Assembly (NCBI GenBank): GCA_031271815.1
Contig: JAISVA010000007.1
Span: 38,726 to 102,725, forward strand
Length of the DNA stretch: 64,000 bases
Reading direction: 5' to 3'
From: Prevotellaceae bacterium
Lineage (GTDB): Bacteria; Bacteroidota; Bacteroidia; Bacteroidales; Paludibacteraceae
Shown: positions 43,958-52,972 of the stretch, in pieces
How the letters are laid out: each line of letters opens with the position of its first letter
Position numbering within the stretch: position 1 is the stretch's first letter
Notes under the pieces: generated by a model
What the model saw: only the letters and a program-made list of their open reading frames with translations
What the model was told of the DNA's origin: nothing
Databases searched by the model: none
Made by a program: the position numbers and the translations under genes

Positions 43958-43996
43958 ATAAAAAAGCGAGGCATTTAAATTTGCCTCGCTTTTTTA
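43958..43996. terminator. Bidirectional terminator between DUF1015 and the glycan-binding gene
   Basis: AAAAAAGCGAGGCA and TGCCTCGCTTTTTT pair over 14 bp with A/T tracts on both sides. A TATTCAT/ATGAATA palindrome lies just before it (43934-43950). Confidence 0.88.
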
Positions 43997-44012
43997 TTTC
44001 ATTATATTCTTC

Positions 44013-44984
44013 TTATTCTGTAATCGGAACAATCCGGAAATTATCCAAACACATATAAACAAACGGAACATTTACAGGAGCGCCGAATTGAACAAAACTG
44101 AAATTGGTTGCAGTTTTCAAATCAACAATTTTCTTTACCTCTTCATCGCTGCTTATCCCGTGAGTAAACTCTGTCATAGGGATGGTGATTGTTTCCCAAC
44201 CATCGGTATAAAAACTGCCGGTCGCTTTGTAAGGTTCCCAAAAGCAAATCGGTGAAACATCGCGTCCGTGCTTGTCCGGAGAATCATACGGCCCGCAAAA
44301 GATTTCAGTTCTAATATCTTGATAAGGAACCTTTTTGGGAATATAGACTTCGAATTTTAATACCAGATTTTCTATCGGATAATCTACGTAAGGTCCGGCA
44401 ACGGAGAATGCTCCATGACCGCCTTCGCTCGGATTGGCTACGTATTGAATAAACATTGCCTCTTTCATTGTCCAGGGCGCGTTGTATTCCCCGTACAAAA
44501 ATCCGTACTTGCCCGAACAAGGTTCCGGAAGCGGAGCAGGAAGCGAATCTCCTGCAATTGAGGTAATTCTGTTGCCTTCTTCGTCAAACGGATTATAACC
44601 TCCCCAAGTAGCTAAACGGTCATCGAAATTGATGATAAAATTGCGGTCATCACGGAAAAAGAAACTTGACTCCACTTGTCCCTGCGCCGTTTTTACACTT
44701 ATTTTTCCGTTTTTAGATCCGGCAGGAACAGTTACTACCAACGTTGTATCGCTGGATTTTTCCTTATTCACTTCAGCCGGCAATTCTACTCCCGGAAACA
44801 TCACATCTGCACCCACCAGGTTTTTTCCATAGATAACAGCTTCTTGCCCGTCAGGGACGAACTCGGACTTCATTTTTGTAATTTCAGGCGCACCCCCATT
44901 TGATTTGCCGGCACCGCCACCACATCCGGCAGTCAAAACACCGAACGCAAAAAGCGCAACATACGCTAAGTTCTTCTTCTTCAT
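44013..44984 (-). CDS. Surface glycan-binding lipoprotein (IPT/TIG plus C-terminal binding domain)
   Basis: The protein has 323 residues. The lipobox GVLTAGC is followed by a glycine-rich spacer. Residues about 32-110 form an IPT/TIG Ig-like fold (GQEAVIYGKNL, VTVPAGSKNGKISVKT). The rest (FIINFDDRLATWGGYNPF to FVYMCLDNFRIVP) resembles the xyloglucan-binding domain of SGBP-B proteins, with several exposed Trp/Tyr. Such proteins hold polysaccharides at the cell surface for Sus-type uptake. No SusC/SusD pair or enzymes adjoin it, so it is an orphan; cooperation with the GH5 enzyme at 14.9 kb is conceivable but speculative. Confidence 0.75.
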   Translation of the reverse strand: MKKKNLAYVALFAFGVLTAGCGGGAGKSNGGAPEITKMKSEFVPDGQEAVIYGKNLVGADVMFPGVELPAEVNKEKSSDTTLVVTVPAGSKNGKISVKTAQGQVESSFFFRDDRNFIINFDDRLATWGGYNPFDEEGNRITSIAGDSLPAPLPEPCSGKYGFLYGEYNAPWTMKEAMFIQYVANPSEGGHGAFSVAGPYVDYPIENLVLKFEVYIPKKVPYQDIRTEIFCGPYDSPDKHGRDVSPICFWEPYKATGSFYTDGWETITIPMTEFTHGISSDEEVKKIVDLKTATNFSFVQFGAPVNVPFVYMCLDNFRIVPITE

Positions 44985-45083
44985 ACTATTATATTAATTA
45001 TTTACCAAATTAAAATTAAGAATTCACAAAATTAAAATATTATGTGAATATAAAAAAAAAATAGTTCTTTTTTTCATTTTATT

Positions 45084-45314
45084 TTACTCACAATCGCCTA
45101 CTGCTTTCCAAAATGCTTCTTGAAATTCCAAATCATCCAAATTTTCCTTGTTGTTTTCCATAACTTCCTTTTTGCATTTGGCAATTTCAATAATTCCCTC
45201 CTTTTTATTGCATTCGCAATAATCATCTCCTGCCGATTTTCCTTTTGAAGCCGGCGAACAGGAAAAAAATCCCAGAACTGCCGCAAAGGCGGTCAATTTT
45301 AATACGTGTTTCAT
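45084..45314 (-). CDS. Small cysteine-containing lipoprotein, unknown function
   Basis: The protein has 76 residues. The lipobox LGFFSC gives lipidated Cys19. The mature part is charged and has four more cysteines (Cys33, Cys35, Cys47, Cys75), with DDYCECNKKEG suggestive of a disulfide-linked helical hairpin. No homologue is recognised. It lies 21 bases after lpxH on the same strand, so it is probably in that operon. Confidence 0.7.
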   Translation of the reverse strand: MKHVLKLTAFAAVLGFFSCSPASKGKSAGDDYCECNKKEGIIEIAKCKKEVMENNKENLDDLEFQEAFWKAVGDCE

Positions 45315-45335
45315 AATTTTTTTAATTTAATTTAG

Positions 45336-46103
45336 TTAAACGATATTATCTTCTATATATTGTTCCAAAAACAATTCGCTGCCGTCAAAAACAGCAAACG
45401 AAAAATGGTCAATCCAATCGCCCAGAATGACTACGCGTGTTTCTTTCCGGATCATCAAGTCGAGCATAATGTGCCGGTGTCCGAAAATAAAATAATCAAT
45501 ATCGTGATTTTGGACATAATTCTTGGCAAATCGAACAAGGTATTCATTCTCTTCGCCCATATATACGGCAGTTTTGGCGTTTATCTTTTTCCTCCGGTTA
45601 CGCCGCGACCAGGCATAACCAAACGGAGTTGTCAAATCCGGATGCACCATTTTGTACAACCACTGGCAAAATTTATTTCGGAAAAGAGAACGGATAAAAC
45701 CAAATACACGGTCCGGATCTTCCAACCCGTCGCCGTGCGCCAAATAAAAACGCTTTCCGTTAACCTCGACTTCTATCGGTTCCGTAATGATAGTTGCTCC
45801 AATCTCTTTGGGCAAATAATCAAACATCCATATATCGTGATTTCCGGTGAAAATATATACAGGAATTCCGTTATCCGTAAATTCGGCCAATTTGCCTAAA
45901 ACCCGTGTGTGCCCTTTCGGAACGACTGATTTATACTCAAACCAGTAATCAAAAATATCTCCCAATAAGTAGAGTGCGGCAGTTTCATTCTTGATCCTGT
46001 CGAGCCAGCGGACAAACCGTTTTTCAGATTCAATGGGATCTTCTTTTAGATCAAGCCCGAAATGGGTGTCCGAAGCAAAGTATATCTTTTTACGTTTCTC
46101 CAT
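45336..46103 (-). CDS. lpxH: UDP-2,3-diacylglucosamine diphosphatase (LpxH-like)
   Basis: The protein has 255 residues. The metallophosphoesterase motifs are all present: ASDTHFGL (DxH), LLGDIFDYWFEY (GDxxD), FTGNHDIWMFDYL (GNHD) and YFIFGHRHIMLD (GHxH, with an earlier LAHGDG). The W-F pair after GDIFD is typical of LpxH rather than LpxI/G. It hydrolyses UDP-diacylglucosamine to lipid X at the inner membrane. It begins 4 bases after the MIP18-family gene and is one of two lipid A genes in the window, with lpxK. Confidence 0.92.
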   Translation of the reverse strand: MEKRKKIYFASDTHFGLDLKEDPIESEKRFVRWLDRIKNETAALYLLGDIFDYWFEYKSVVPKGHTRVLGKLAEFTDNGIPVYIFTGNHDIWMFDYLPKEIGATIITEPIEVEVNGKRFYLAHGDGLEDPDRVFGFIRSLFRNKFCQWLYKMVHPDLTTPFGYAWSRRNRRKKINAKTAVYMGEENEYLVRFAKNYVQNHDIDYFIFGHRHIMLDLMIRKETRVVILGDWIDHFSFAVFDGSELFLEQYIEDNIV

Positions 46104-46107
46104 TCTC

Positions 46108-46425
46108 CTACAAAAACCCCAACTCCAACTTTGCCTCTTCCGACATTCTGTCTTTATTCCATTCAGGCTCGAAAACGATGTTCACATCCACTTTTTTAAC
46201 TCCTTCAACCGACTCGATTTTCATTTTTACGTCTTCTACAATAAAATCGGCAGCAGGACAGTTCGGCGCGGTCAGGGTCATTGTGATAACCACTTCTCCG
46301 CCCTCTTTTACTTCTATATTGTAAATCAATCCCAAATCGTAAATATTGACCGGTATCTCCGGATCAAACACCGTTTTGAGCATTGCAACTATTTTTTCTT
46401 CCAATTCTAAAAATTCATTGTTCAT
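46108..46425 (-). CDS. MIP18/DUF59 family Fe-S assembly protein (SufT-like)
   Basis: The protein has 105 residues. KTVFDPEIPVNIYDLGLIYN and VITMTLTAPNCPAADFI are the hallmarks of the MIP18/PaaD/SufT family; the Cys in PNCPA is the conserved reactive residue. It probably helps mature Fe-S proteins in the cytosol. It is first in a probable MIP18-lpxH-small lipoprotein operon. The same domain forms the N-terminus of Mrp at 3.2 kb. Confidence 0.9.
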   Translation of the reverse strand: MNNEFLELEEKIVAMLKTVFDPEIPVNIYDLGLIYNIEVKEGGEVVITMTLTAPNCPAADFIVEDVKMKIESVEGVKKVDVNIVFEPEWNKDRMSEEAKLELGFL

Positions 46426-46493
46426 AATTCGACAAATTTAATTGTTTCTCTCGATGTACAAAGCACAACTTCATTTCGTGCCTTCGCGCTTTA

Positions 46494-47924
46494 TTAAAGT
46501 AACGGACTGAACAACCGCGCAATCGACTCTCTCAGCCGCTCCTTTACCGGACGTTCTTTCCAGGTACGTGCATTTACACGAATCGAATCGGCAAGGTCTC
46601 GTTTGAAAATTCGCTTCATCTTTACGGCAAGTTCCGGGTCAAATATCAGCGCATTTATTTCAAAATTTTGCTCAAAACTGCGGAAATCCATGTTGGTACT
46701 TCCGACCGTAAACATCTTATCGTCAATCACAATCGTTTTGCTATGCAAAAATCCGGGCTGATAAAAATACATTTTAACGCCCGCCCTCAGCATTTCGCCC
46801 ATATAAGAATATGAGCTCGTCAGTGTAATTTTCGCATCCGAACGTGTAGGCAGGATAATACGCACGTCTACCCCACCGAGAGCAGCCGTCTGCAATGCGG
46901 TAATGATACTGTCGGTAGGCAAAAAATAAGGCGTTTGAATATACACATATTCACGCGCTTGCACGATTGCCATAAAGTAAACCTGCATCACACTGTGAAA
47001 CAGCGTATTGGGTCCACTTGTGATTATTTGTACCAGGCTGTTGCCCGATTTTTGAAGTTCGGGGTAAAAAACCGCATTGGAAATCAACTCGCGGCTGACG
47101 AAGTACCAGTCGGTCAGGAATGTTTTCTGCAATCCATGTACTGCCGGACCTTCGATTCGGACGTGCGTGTCTCTCCATTTTCCCCATTCCAGTCCTTTGA
47201 TATACCGGTCGGCAATATTTATTCCTCCGGTAAATCCGACTTTCCCGTCCACAATCAGAATTTTCCGGTGATTGCGGTAATTGACCTTACTGCTCAAAAA
47301 GGGAAGTCCCACCCGTAAAAAACTCATCACCACAATGCCGTAGCTTTGCATCTCGCGAATCGTGCTTTTCGGCATTTGCCAACTTCCTACATCGTCTATT
47401 ATCACACGCACGAGTACGCCTTCTTTTGCTTTCCGGATGAGCAGATTAATCACTTTCCTGCCGATTTCATCGTCAAGAAAAATGTAATAATCCAAGTGAA
47501 TGTGGTGTTTTGCTTTTTCCAAATCGGCAAAAATATCTTCAAAAAGAGTTGTCCCGTTTGTGTAGATGTTGATTTTATTGCCTTCATAAGCCAAGGCATC
47601 GCAGCTGTTGCGGGCAAGCGTGGCAATATTTTTTTGTTCGGGCGATAAAATATCGGAAGAAATCTGTTCGATATCGGAAGAAGTAATGATTGAATTTCGT
47701 TTCACTTTGTACAGGCTTCTTCGCGAAAGAACGATTTGCCTTCGGATATTTTTCCCGAAAAAGAGATAAAATACAAAGCCAATGATCGGAACCAAAATAA
47801 GTACAACAATCCATGCTATGGATTTAACCGGATTCCGGTTTTCCATCAGAAGTAATATTATGGTAGTCAGTATAGTATAAGCATAGACAATAATGATAAT
47901 AGCCGATGTTATTTCCCAAAGCAT
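46494..47924 (-). CDS. cls: Cardiolipin synthase
   Basis: The protein has 476 residues. Two N-terminal membrane helices (ITSAIIIIVYAYTILTTIIL, SIAWIVVLILVPIIGFVFYL) precede two phospholipase D HKD motifs: NHRKILIVDGKVGFTGG and LHSKTIVIDDKMFTVGSTN. It condenses phosphatidylglycerol molecules to cardiolipin at the inner membrane. Length and topology match bacterial ClsA. It is monocistronic. The 200-bp gap upstream to ribD is AT-rich without recognisable features. Confidence 0.95.
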   Translation of the reverse strand: MLWEITSAIIIIVYAYTILTTIILLLMENRNPVKSIAWIVVLILVPIIGFVFYLFFGKNIRRQIVLSRRSLYKVKRNSIITSSDIEQISSDILSPEQKNIATLARNSCDALAYEGNKINIYTNGTTLFEDIFADLEKAKHHIHLDYYIFLDDEIGRKVINLLIRKAKEGVLVRVIIDDVGSWQMPKSTIREMQSYGIVVMSFLRVGLPFLSSKVNYRNHRKILIVDGKVGFTGGINIADRYIKGLEWGKWRDTHVRIEGPAVHGLQKTFLTDWYFVSRELISNAVFYPELQKSGNSLVQIITSGPNTLFHSVMQVYFMAIVQAREYVYIQTPYFLPTDSIITALQTAALGGVDVRIILPTRSDAKITLTSSYSYMGEMLRAGVKMYFYQPGFLHSKTIVIDDKMFTVGSTNMDFRSFEQNFEINALIFDPELAVKMKRIFKRDLADSIRVNARTWKERPVKERLRESIARLFSPLL

Positions 47925-48124
47925 AAATTTTACCCTTTTTGTTATTGCGTGAAGGGGGTAAAAGTAGTAAAAAAATGAGAATTGACAACTGAGAATTAAT
48001 ATTTAACAGGAAAAATATGGGAAATTAACTTCGGATGCAGCTATTTACATATTCCGTATAACATCAAAAAAGAAAGATAATCGTTATCAATACAGCTGCT
48101 GACATTACAGCAGCCGTCGTTGCG

Positions 48125-49177
48125 TTAATGTCCGAATCGCTCTATAATATGGTTTTCAATCATTTCGATCCGGACACATTTTCCCGAAATCTGCGGAGCC
48201 GGAATACCGTTCGGAACGGTAAGCTCCATAGCTGTTTCCACACGCATTTCGTCCCAACATCCGGATCGGATGAAACTGTTGAGCAGACGGCTGCCTCCTT
48301 CTACAATGAGCGATTGCAGTTTTTTTTCATATAGTTTTTCCAATATAACTTTCAAGCTCAACGTTTCTCCGGGTCCATTAAAAGGAACTTCTACGTATTC
48401 AATATGGGAAGAAGAAACGCTTTCCGGGGCTTTTTCCGTAAAAATAACCGTAGGTGCCTTTTTGTTGCAGATGCGGTAATTTTGAGGTATTTCCAGTTTC
48501 CTGTCGATTAAAACACGAACCGGATTTTTACCATACCAATCCCGAACCGTCAATTCGGGATTGTCCGACAGGGCGGTTTTTGTTCCGACAAGAACAGCCG
48601 ATTCTTCCGCTCTCAATTTGTGAACCGGCATTGAGGTTATCTTATTGGAAATACGGAGAGGCGGCGTTTCGGCATTTTCTCTCGCAACATCCATAAAACC
48701 GTTTGCGGTTTGCGCCCATTTGAGAATGACATACGGGCGTTTTTTTGTATAAAAAGTAAAAAAGCGACGGTTCAATTCCCAGCCTTTTTCCGTCAAAAAG
48801 TCTTCTACAACCTCGATTCCTGCCTTTTTCAGCATATTGATCCCCCGTCCGCACACTTCGGGGAAAGGATCCCGATTGGCAATGACAACTTTCGGGATTT
48901 GCTTTTCGATAATCAGCTGGGCGCACGGCGGCGTTTTTCCGTAATGGGAACAGGGTTCCAAATTAACATATAATGCGGATTTTTTCAGCAATTCGGGATT
49001 CCGGACCGAGGCAATGGCATTTACCTCCGCATGCGGTTCGCCATATTTCCGGTGATAGCCTTCACCGATTATTTTTCCGTTATGCACAATCACGGCTCCC
49101 ACCATCGGGTTGGGGGCTACATTTCCCAAGCCTCTTCCGGCAAGCTCAAAACACCGGTGCATAAATTTTTCTTCCAT
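48125..49177 (-). CDS. ribD: Bifunctional riboflavin biosynthesis deaminase/reductase
   Basis: The protein has 350 residues from ATG 49175-49177 (MEEKFMHRCFELAGRG). A longer reading from 49471 lies inside the upstream gene and is basic nonsense. The deaminase zinc site is HAEVNAI (49-51) with Cys76 and Cys85 in PCSHYGKTPPC. The C-terminal reductase domain has LKWAQTANGFM and LIVEGGSRLLNSFI. It catalyses the second and third steps of riboflavin synthesis. It starts 5 bases after the stop of the sacsin-like gene, so the two are probably co-transcribed. Confidence 0.96.
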   Translation of the reverse strand: MEEKFMHRCFELAGRGLGNVAPNPMVGAVIVHNGKIIGEGYHRKYGEPHAEVNAIASVRNPELLKKSALYVNLEPCSHYGKTPPCAQLIIEKQIPKVVIANRDPFPEVCGRGINMLKKAGIEVVEDFLTEKGWELNRRFFTFYTKKRPYVILKWAQTANGFMDVARENAETPPLRISNKITSMPVHKLRAEESAVLVGTKTALSDNPELTVRDWYGKNPVRVLIDRKLEIPQNYRICNKKAPTVIFTEKAPESVSSSHIEYVEVPFNGPGETLSLKVILEKLYEKKLQSLIVEGGSRLLNSFIRSGCWDEMRVETAMELTVPNGIPAPQISGKCVRIEMIENHIIERFGH

Positions 49178-49182
49178 TGTTG

Positions 49183-51897
49183 TTATTTTTGTTGATGCTC
49201 CTGCAGAGACGCAGCGCGCCACGCCTCTGCGAGCCCTGGATTTTTCACTAAGCTTTCGAGCATTTCGATCGAAATTCCTTTTTCCTCCAACTCCCTGACT
49301 ATTGATATTGCTTTTCGCTGCGCGGGATTTAGACCGGCTAAAACCGGATCGTGAGCAATGCCGAGGAAGAAAAACAAATCGGGATGCGAACGGTCGTAAA
49401 CTTCGGATAACTCTTCCGTCGATTGAATATCGCGCACGCTTACTAATTTTCCGTCTTTGCCGAAAAGCCATTTTTGATTGAAAATATCCTGACAGGCGGT
49501 GGTTTCCTTTATTTTTTCAATCGTATATGTCTGCTGCGACTTCTCAATGTATTGATATTCGCCCTCCAACGACAGCCGGTACATAAAGGAACCCTGCTCC
49601 TGTATGGCTTTTGCCAGCAAGCGGGTAAATGCCTGTGAGCTTTCGGGCGTGACATTGGCGAGAAACGCGGCGAAGCCTTCAATTTCCCTGTCGGTAATTT
49701 TTTGCGCTCCTTTGTCATACCGGCGCAGACTTTTCGGGGCAAGCTTCAACCCGGCTTGAACCTCTTTTTTGGGCGGGCGTTCCACTTTTTTTATCCTCGC
49801 ATGGAAAGAGACTCCAAGCAAGGTGAGAAAGCGATAAAAAACCTCCCTTTTTTCAGGAACGAATCCTTTTTCTATCAAACTGTTATCTAAAAAATAAGCT
49901 TCCGGATAGTGTTGCAAAAAACACCTTAACGCCGGCGTGTCAAAATAAACGGCGGAGGCGGGTTGCAAGGAGAGTTTTCCGGAACTGTCAAATGCCGGCA
50001 GAAACGGAACGTTTTGGAACAACTGCAAAAATGCGCTTCGTTTTTCTTCCTGAAAGGAAAACGCGGAAAAACATTCGGTGAAATCATTCAAGTGCCGGTA
50101 AATGGTTTCCGTATCCGGAGCTTCTATCTCTCCCCTTCGGTAACGGGGAAGGATAAAAAGCTCAATTTCAGCCAATAAGTCAGGATGCGTTAATCCTGCC
50201 TGTTCTTCAAAAAAACGGCGGGATTTTTCGTTTTCCAGCAAGTCCGGGTGGACGGACGGGAAACTATTATCGCGACCGCCCGAAAGATAGACGCGGGGGA
50301 CTGCATCGTTTTCAGAAGAAAACGGTGCGGCAACCTCGCCGTTTGCGCAAAGAATAAACGGCTTGCAGTGCAGTATCTCCAACATCGTTTTTTGCGTTCC
50401 GAGAAAAGTGTAAAACGATTGCAGCCATTCAACCGGTTGATTTTTAATAAATGATCCGGAAATATGCCGGGCGATATATTCGGGCGAAATCAGGGAAGCA
50501 ATCAGCTCATTTTCTTTTATGTATTGAAGACTTTTACGTATCTGCTCGTTTTTTTCGTTTCGACTGCCGGTGTACAAAGAGCAAAAACTCCACTCTTTGG
50601 TCAATTCGTCCGGATTGTCCAGCAATTCTGCCAACCGGGCGGATGAAAAAAGGTTGCTGATGCTCTTCTCCGTAGCGTATCGCGTATGTTTCCGGTTCAA
50701 GTAATGACCTTCGCACGAAAGAAACACCGGCGCACTGGATAATTTTTCCAGAAAGCGGATATAAAACGGATAAAACAGGTGTGCCGGTTTCCATTCACTT
50801 TTCTCTTTACGAAAAAAAACGTTTTTTTCCGTGGGAATTATTTCAAATAAATTATCGTCTATTTTTCCCATTCGGCAAAGTTGCTCAATAGAATCGGCAG
50901 CGAGCAAAGCAAGTTTATCGATGCAGTTTTTATTCCACGCTTCTCCCTGCTTGATTGATTCTCGGCTGTCGGTCAGCAAAAACGGCGCGTTCAGCATCAT
51001 ATTCAATCCCGTAGCCTCTTTGGTTGGGAAAAAGCAAAAGGCAGGCTCGGCAGGCTGCTCAGTCAAAAGGGTTCCTTTTTCGGAGGCGAAAAAGGCGATT
51101 GTGCCGGATTGAGCTGTTTCGCAGGCGGACGAACTTGATAAATTCCGGGTAAAGGTGTGTAAATATTCGGCTTGCAGCTCTTCGCCCATCGCTTTTTTTA
51201 AGCTGACGAACGTATATTGAACCGGGATTTCCGGTTGAGGCACTTCCCGCTGTTCCTGTTCTTTCGAATAGAAGCCGTGCGTATTCCTGCTTGTTTCCCA
51301 ATTTATTTCCCGGAGGGTCCGTAAAAAAAGCAGCGGTTTGTGCAGTGTTGAAAGTTTATTCTCAATATCGGAAAATGCGGATGCAGGATTTTTAAACGGG
51401 ATCAGAAAAAGCGTTTCTCCTTTCTTCCGGTCGGAGGAAGCCGGTTTCTCCTCTTCCGGTACGATATAATCGACGATGCGGAAAGAAAAAGAATCGTCTT
51501 CCACGTGCGGCGTGTCGGTATATTGGAAGACCGACTTAAAGCCAACGCCAAACTTCCCGATGGTATTTCCATCCTGTTTGGTACTTGCGCCGATAGAGGT
51601 AATTGCGTTTAAATGACCGATATGTGCGTGTTCTCCTTCCTTGTCGGGGTCGCTGATGCCGAAAGGAACCGTTCCGTTATGGATAAACTGCATATGATCT
51701 TCCGAAAGGATAATCCGCACTTCAGTCGCCTTCGTATCGTCGGCATTTTGCAGCAATTCGTAAATAAAATGAGCCTGGTCGGAATATTTATCCACAACCA
51801 TATTCCAAAATCCTGCGGCGGCAGGATTTTTCAACTGTTGAGAAAGGATACGCCTTTTCTCGGTCAGTTTTTGGAACAGGGTATTTTTATCGCTCAT
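49183..51897 (-). CDS. Sacsin-like GHKL-ATPase domain protein
   Basis: The protein has 904 residues from ATG 51895-51897 (MSDKNTLFQKLTEKRR); a TTG two codons upstream is possible. Residues about 25-200 form a Bergerat (HSP90-like) ATP site: HFIYELLQNADD (N-box with Glu/Asn/Asp), FIHNG, and GKFGVGFKSVFQYTD (glycine-rich lid). This is the sacsin N-terminal repeat type. The remaining ~700 residues are mostly helical and unrecognised; no nuclease or DUF3883 motif is evident. Bacterial sacsin-like ATPases occur in some anti-phage modules and as putative chaperones. Here the only partner is ribD, so the function is open. Confidence 0.82.
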   Translation of the reverse strand: MSDKNTLFQKLTEKRRILSQQLKNPAAAGFWNMVVDKYSDQAHFIYELLQNADDTKATEVRIILSEDHMQFIHNGTVPFGISDPDKEGEHAHIGHLNAITSIGASTKQDGNTIGKFGVGFKSVFQYTDTPHVEDDSFSFRIVDYIVPEEEKPASSDRKKGETLFLIPFKNPASAFSDIENKLSTLHKPLLFLRTLREINWETSRNTHGFYSKEQEQREVPQPEIPVQYTFVSLKKAMGEELQAEYLHTFTRNLSSSSACETAQSGTIAFFASEKGTLLTEQPAEPAFCFFPTKEATGLNMMLNAPFLLTDSRESIKQGEAWNKNCIDKLALLAADSIEQLCRMGKIDDNLFEIIPTEKNVFFRKEKSEWKPAHLFYPFYIRFLEKLSSAPVFLSCEGHYLNRKHTRYATEKSISNLFSSARLAELLDNPDELTKEWSFCSLYTGSRNEKNEQIRKSLQYIKENELIASLISPEYIARHISGSFIKNQPVEWLQSFYTFLGTQKTMLEILHCKPFILCANGEVAAPFSSENDAVPRVYLSGGRDNSFPSVHPDLLENEKSRRFFEEQAGLTHPDLLAEIELFILPRYRRGEIEAPDTETIYRHLNDFTECFSAFSFQEEKRSAFLQLFQNVPFLPAFDSSGKLSLQPASAVYFDTPALRCFLQHYPEAYFLDNSLIEKGFVPEKREVFYRFLTLLGVSFHARIKKVERPPKKEVQAGLKLAPKSLRRYDKGAQKITDREIEGFAAFLANVTPESSQAFTRLLAKAIQEQGSFMYRLSLEGEYQYIEKSQQTYTIEKIKETTACQDIFNQKWLFGKDGKLVSVRDIQSTEELSEVYDRSHPDLFFFLGIAHDPVLAGLNPAQRKAISIVRELEEKGISIEMLESLVKNPGLAEAWRAASLQEHQQK

Positions 51898-52312
51898 TTT
51901 CAAGATTTCATATTAACCTGTCGGCAAAAATACAAAATTATCCGGGTAATACTTTATTTTTTCTCTCCTTCGTTTCTTTGTGTTTCTAAAAACTCATTGA
52001 CTTGATAACATTGGAGTCAATAAGGATAAGCAAGACTTCTCACTCTGTCTCCGTTACGCCCGGAATCTATTCGAAACTTAAAAGCCCGAATCCGGAACAA
52101 GAATGTATTGAACCGGGGGTCATAAATGACCTGAAAAAACTGATCTTCCGGGGAATATCCCCAATTTTAAGAATGAAAACTTTTATATTATCCAGAATAA
52201 TTGTATTTTTGCAACAAATAACAAGAAAAAATAGTATGTGTTTTACAGGAAAAAATATTGACAACCATTTAATTTTCAGGGCATTTGAGTTGCATATCTC
52301 TCAAATTCTTTT

Positions 52313-52345
<33 letters not shown>

Positions 52346-52398
52346 TCAGGCGTATTTCCCGCGCATAACTTATTAAAAAATAATTTATTAAACAACAT

Positions 52399-52439
52399 AA
52401 CCCTCACCGGTTTCCAATGGAAACCGGTGAGGGTTTTTT
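52399..52439. terminator. Perfect 17-bp hairpin with T-run
   Basis: AACCCTCACCGGTTTCC pairs exactly with GGAAACCGGTGAGGGTT around AAT, followed by TTTT. It has terminator form on the plus strand, yet no complete gene precedes it on that strand; it may be attenuator-like in the leader of the HU-like gene. Confidence 0.75.
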
Positions 52440-52442
52440 ATT

Positions 52443-52476
52443 GCTGAAAACTTCTCACCGGTGAGAAGTTTTCAGC
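52443..52476. promoter_or_regulatory. Perfect 34-bp palindrome upstream of the HU-like gene
   Basis: The half-site GCTGAAAACTTCTCACC is followed immediately by its exact reverse complement, with no loop. The CTCACCGG core also appears in the hairpin at 52399-52435, and CTCACCG again at about 52475. This could be an operator for a dimeric regulator, a cruciform or a transcript end. It lies 84 bases before the HU-like start. Confidence 0.65.
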
Positions 52477-52560
52477 TCACCGTTTGCAGACAAATTTTTC
52501 TGCGGCAAAAATTTTACAGAATAACCATAAAAAGATTATTAACTATTAAAAAATAAAGAA

Positions 52561-52935
52561 ATGAAGTATAAAGTAATCGAAAAGAGCAACCCGTTGCGAT
52601 TGGCAGAGTCGAAAAAGCAGTATGCAAGCCCTGTGAACACAGGCAAATTCACGATTAAGGATTTTGCCAGGGAAATTGCAGGTCGCTCGTCGCTTACCCG
52701 CGGCGATATTGAAAACGTATTGAACAATTTTGTAGATGTACTGCCTCCATTCCTCAAACTCGGCTTGAGCGTACAACTTGGCGAATTTGGGACTATGCGA
52801 CTTACGCTTTCGAGTGAAGGGGTACCCGCAGACGAAAAATTCGACGCATCGAAAATCAAAGGAACAAAGCTTGTCTTTACGCCAGGCACCGACTTAAAGG
52901 CGGCATTGAAGGATATTTTCTTTGAAGAGGCCTGA
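52561..52935 (+). CDS. HU-family DNA-binding protein (Bacteroidales extended type)
   Basis: The protein has 124 residues. The extended N-terminus (MKYKVIEKSNPLRLAESKKQ) is followed by the HU/IHF fold: FTIKDFAREIAGRSSLTRGDIENVLNNF helices and VQLGEFGTMRLTLSSEG, the beta-arm start. KLVFTPGTDLKAALKD closes the domain. This is the 'histone-like DNA-binding' subgroup common in Bacteroidales, many copies of which lie in accessory regions. It may bend DNA or regulate neighbouring genes. It starts a plus-strand run of exported proteins, with 37 bases to the next gene. Confidence 0.88.
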   Translation: MKYKVIEKSNPLRLAESKKQYASPVNTGKFTIKDFAREIAGRSSLTRGDIENVLNNFVDVLPPFLKLGLSVQLGEFGTMRLTLSSEGVPADEKFDASKIKGTKLVFTPGTDLKAALKDIFFEEA

Positions 52936-52972
52936 AATCAAAAATATATTAACCATTTATAATTTTTATCTT

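Noticed and set aside
48125..49471. Longer RibD with a 98-residue basic N-terminus
   Set aside because: The extension overlaps the sacsin-like gene in another frame and has no counterpart in RibD; the start at 49177 gives the standard length.
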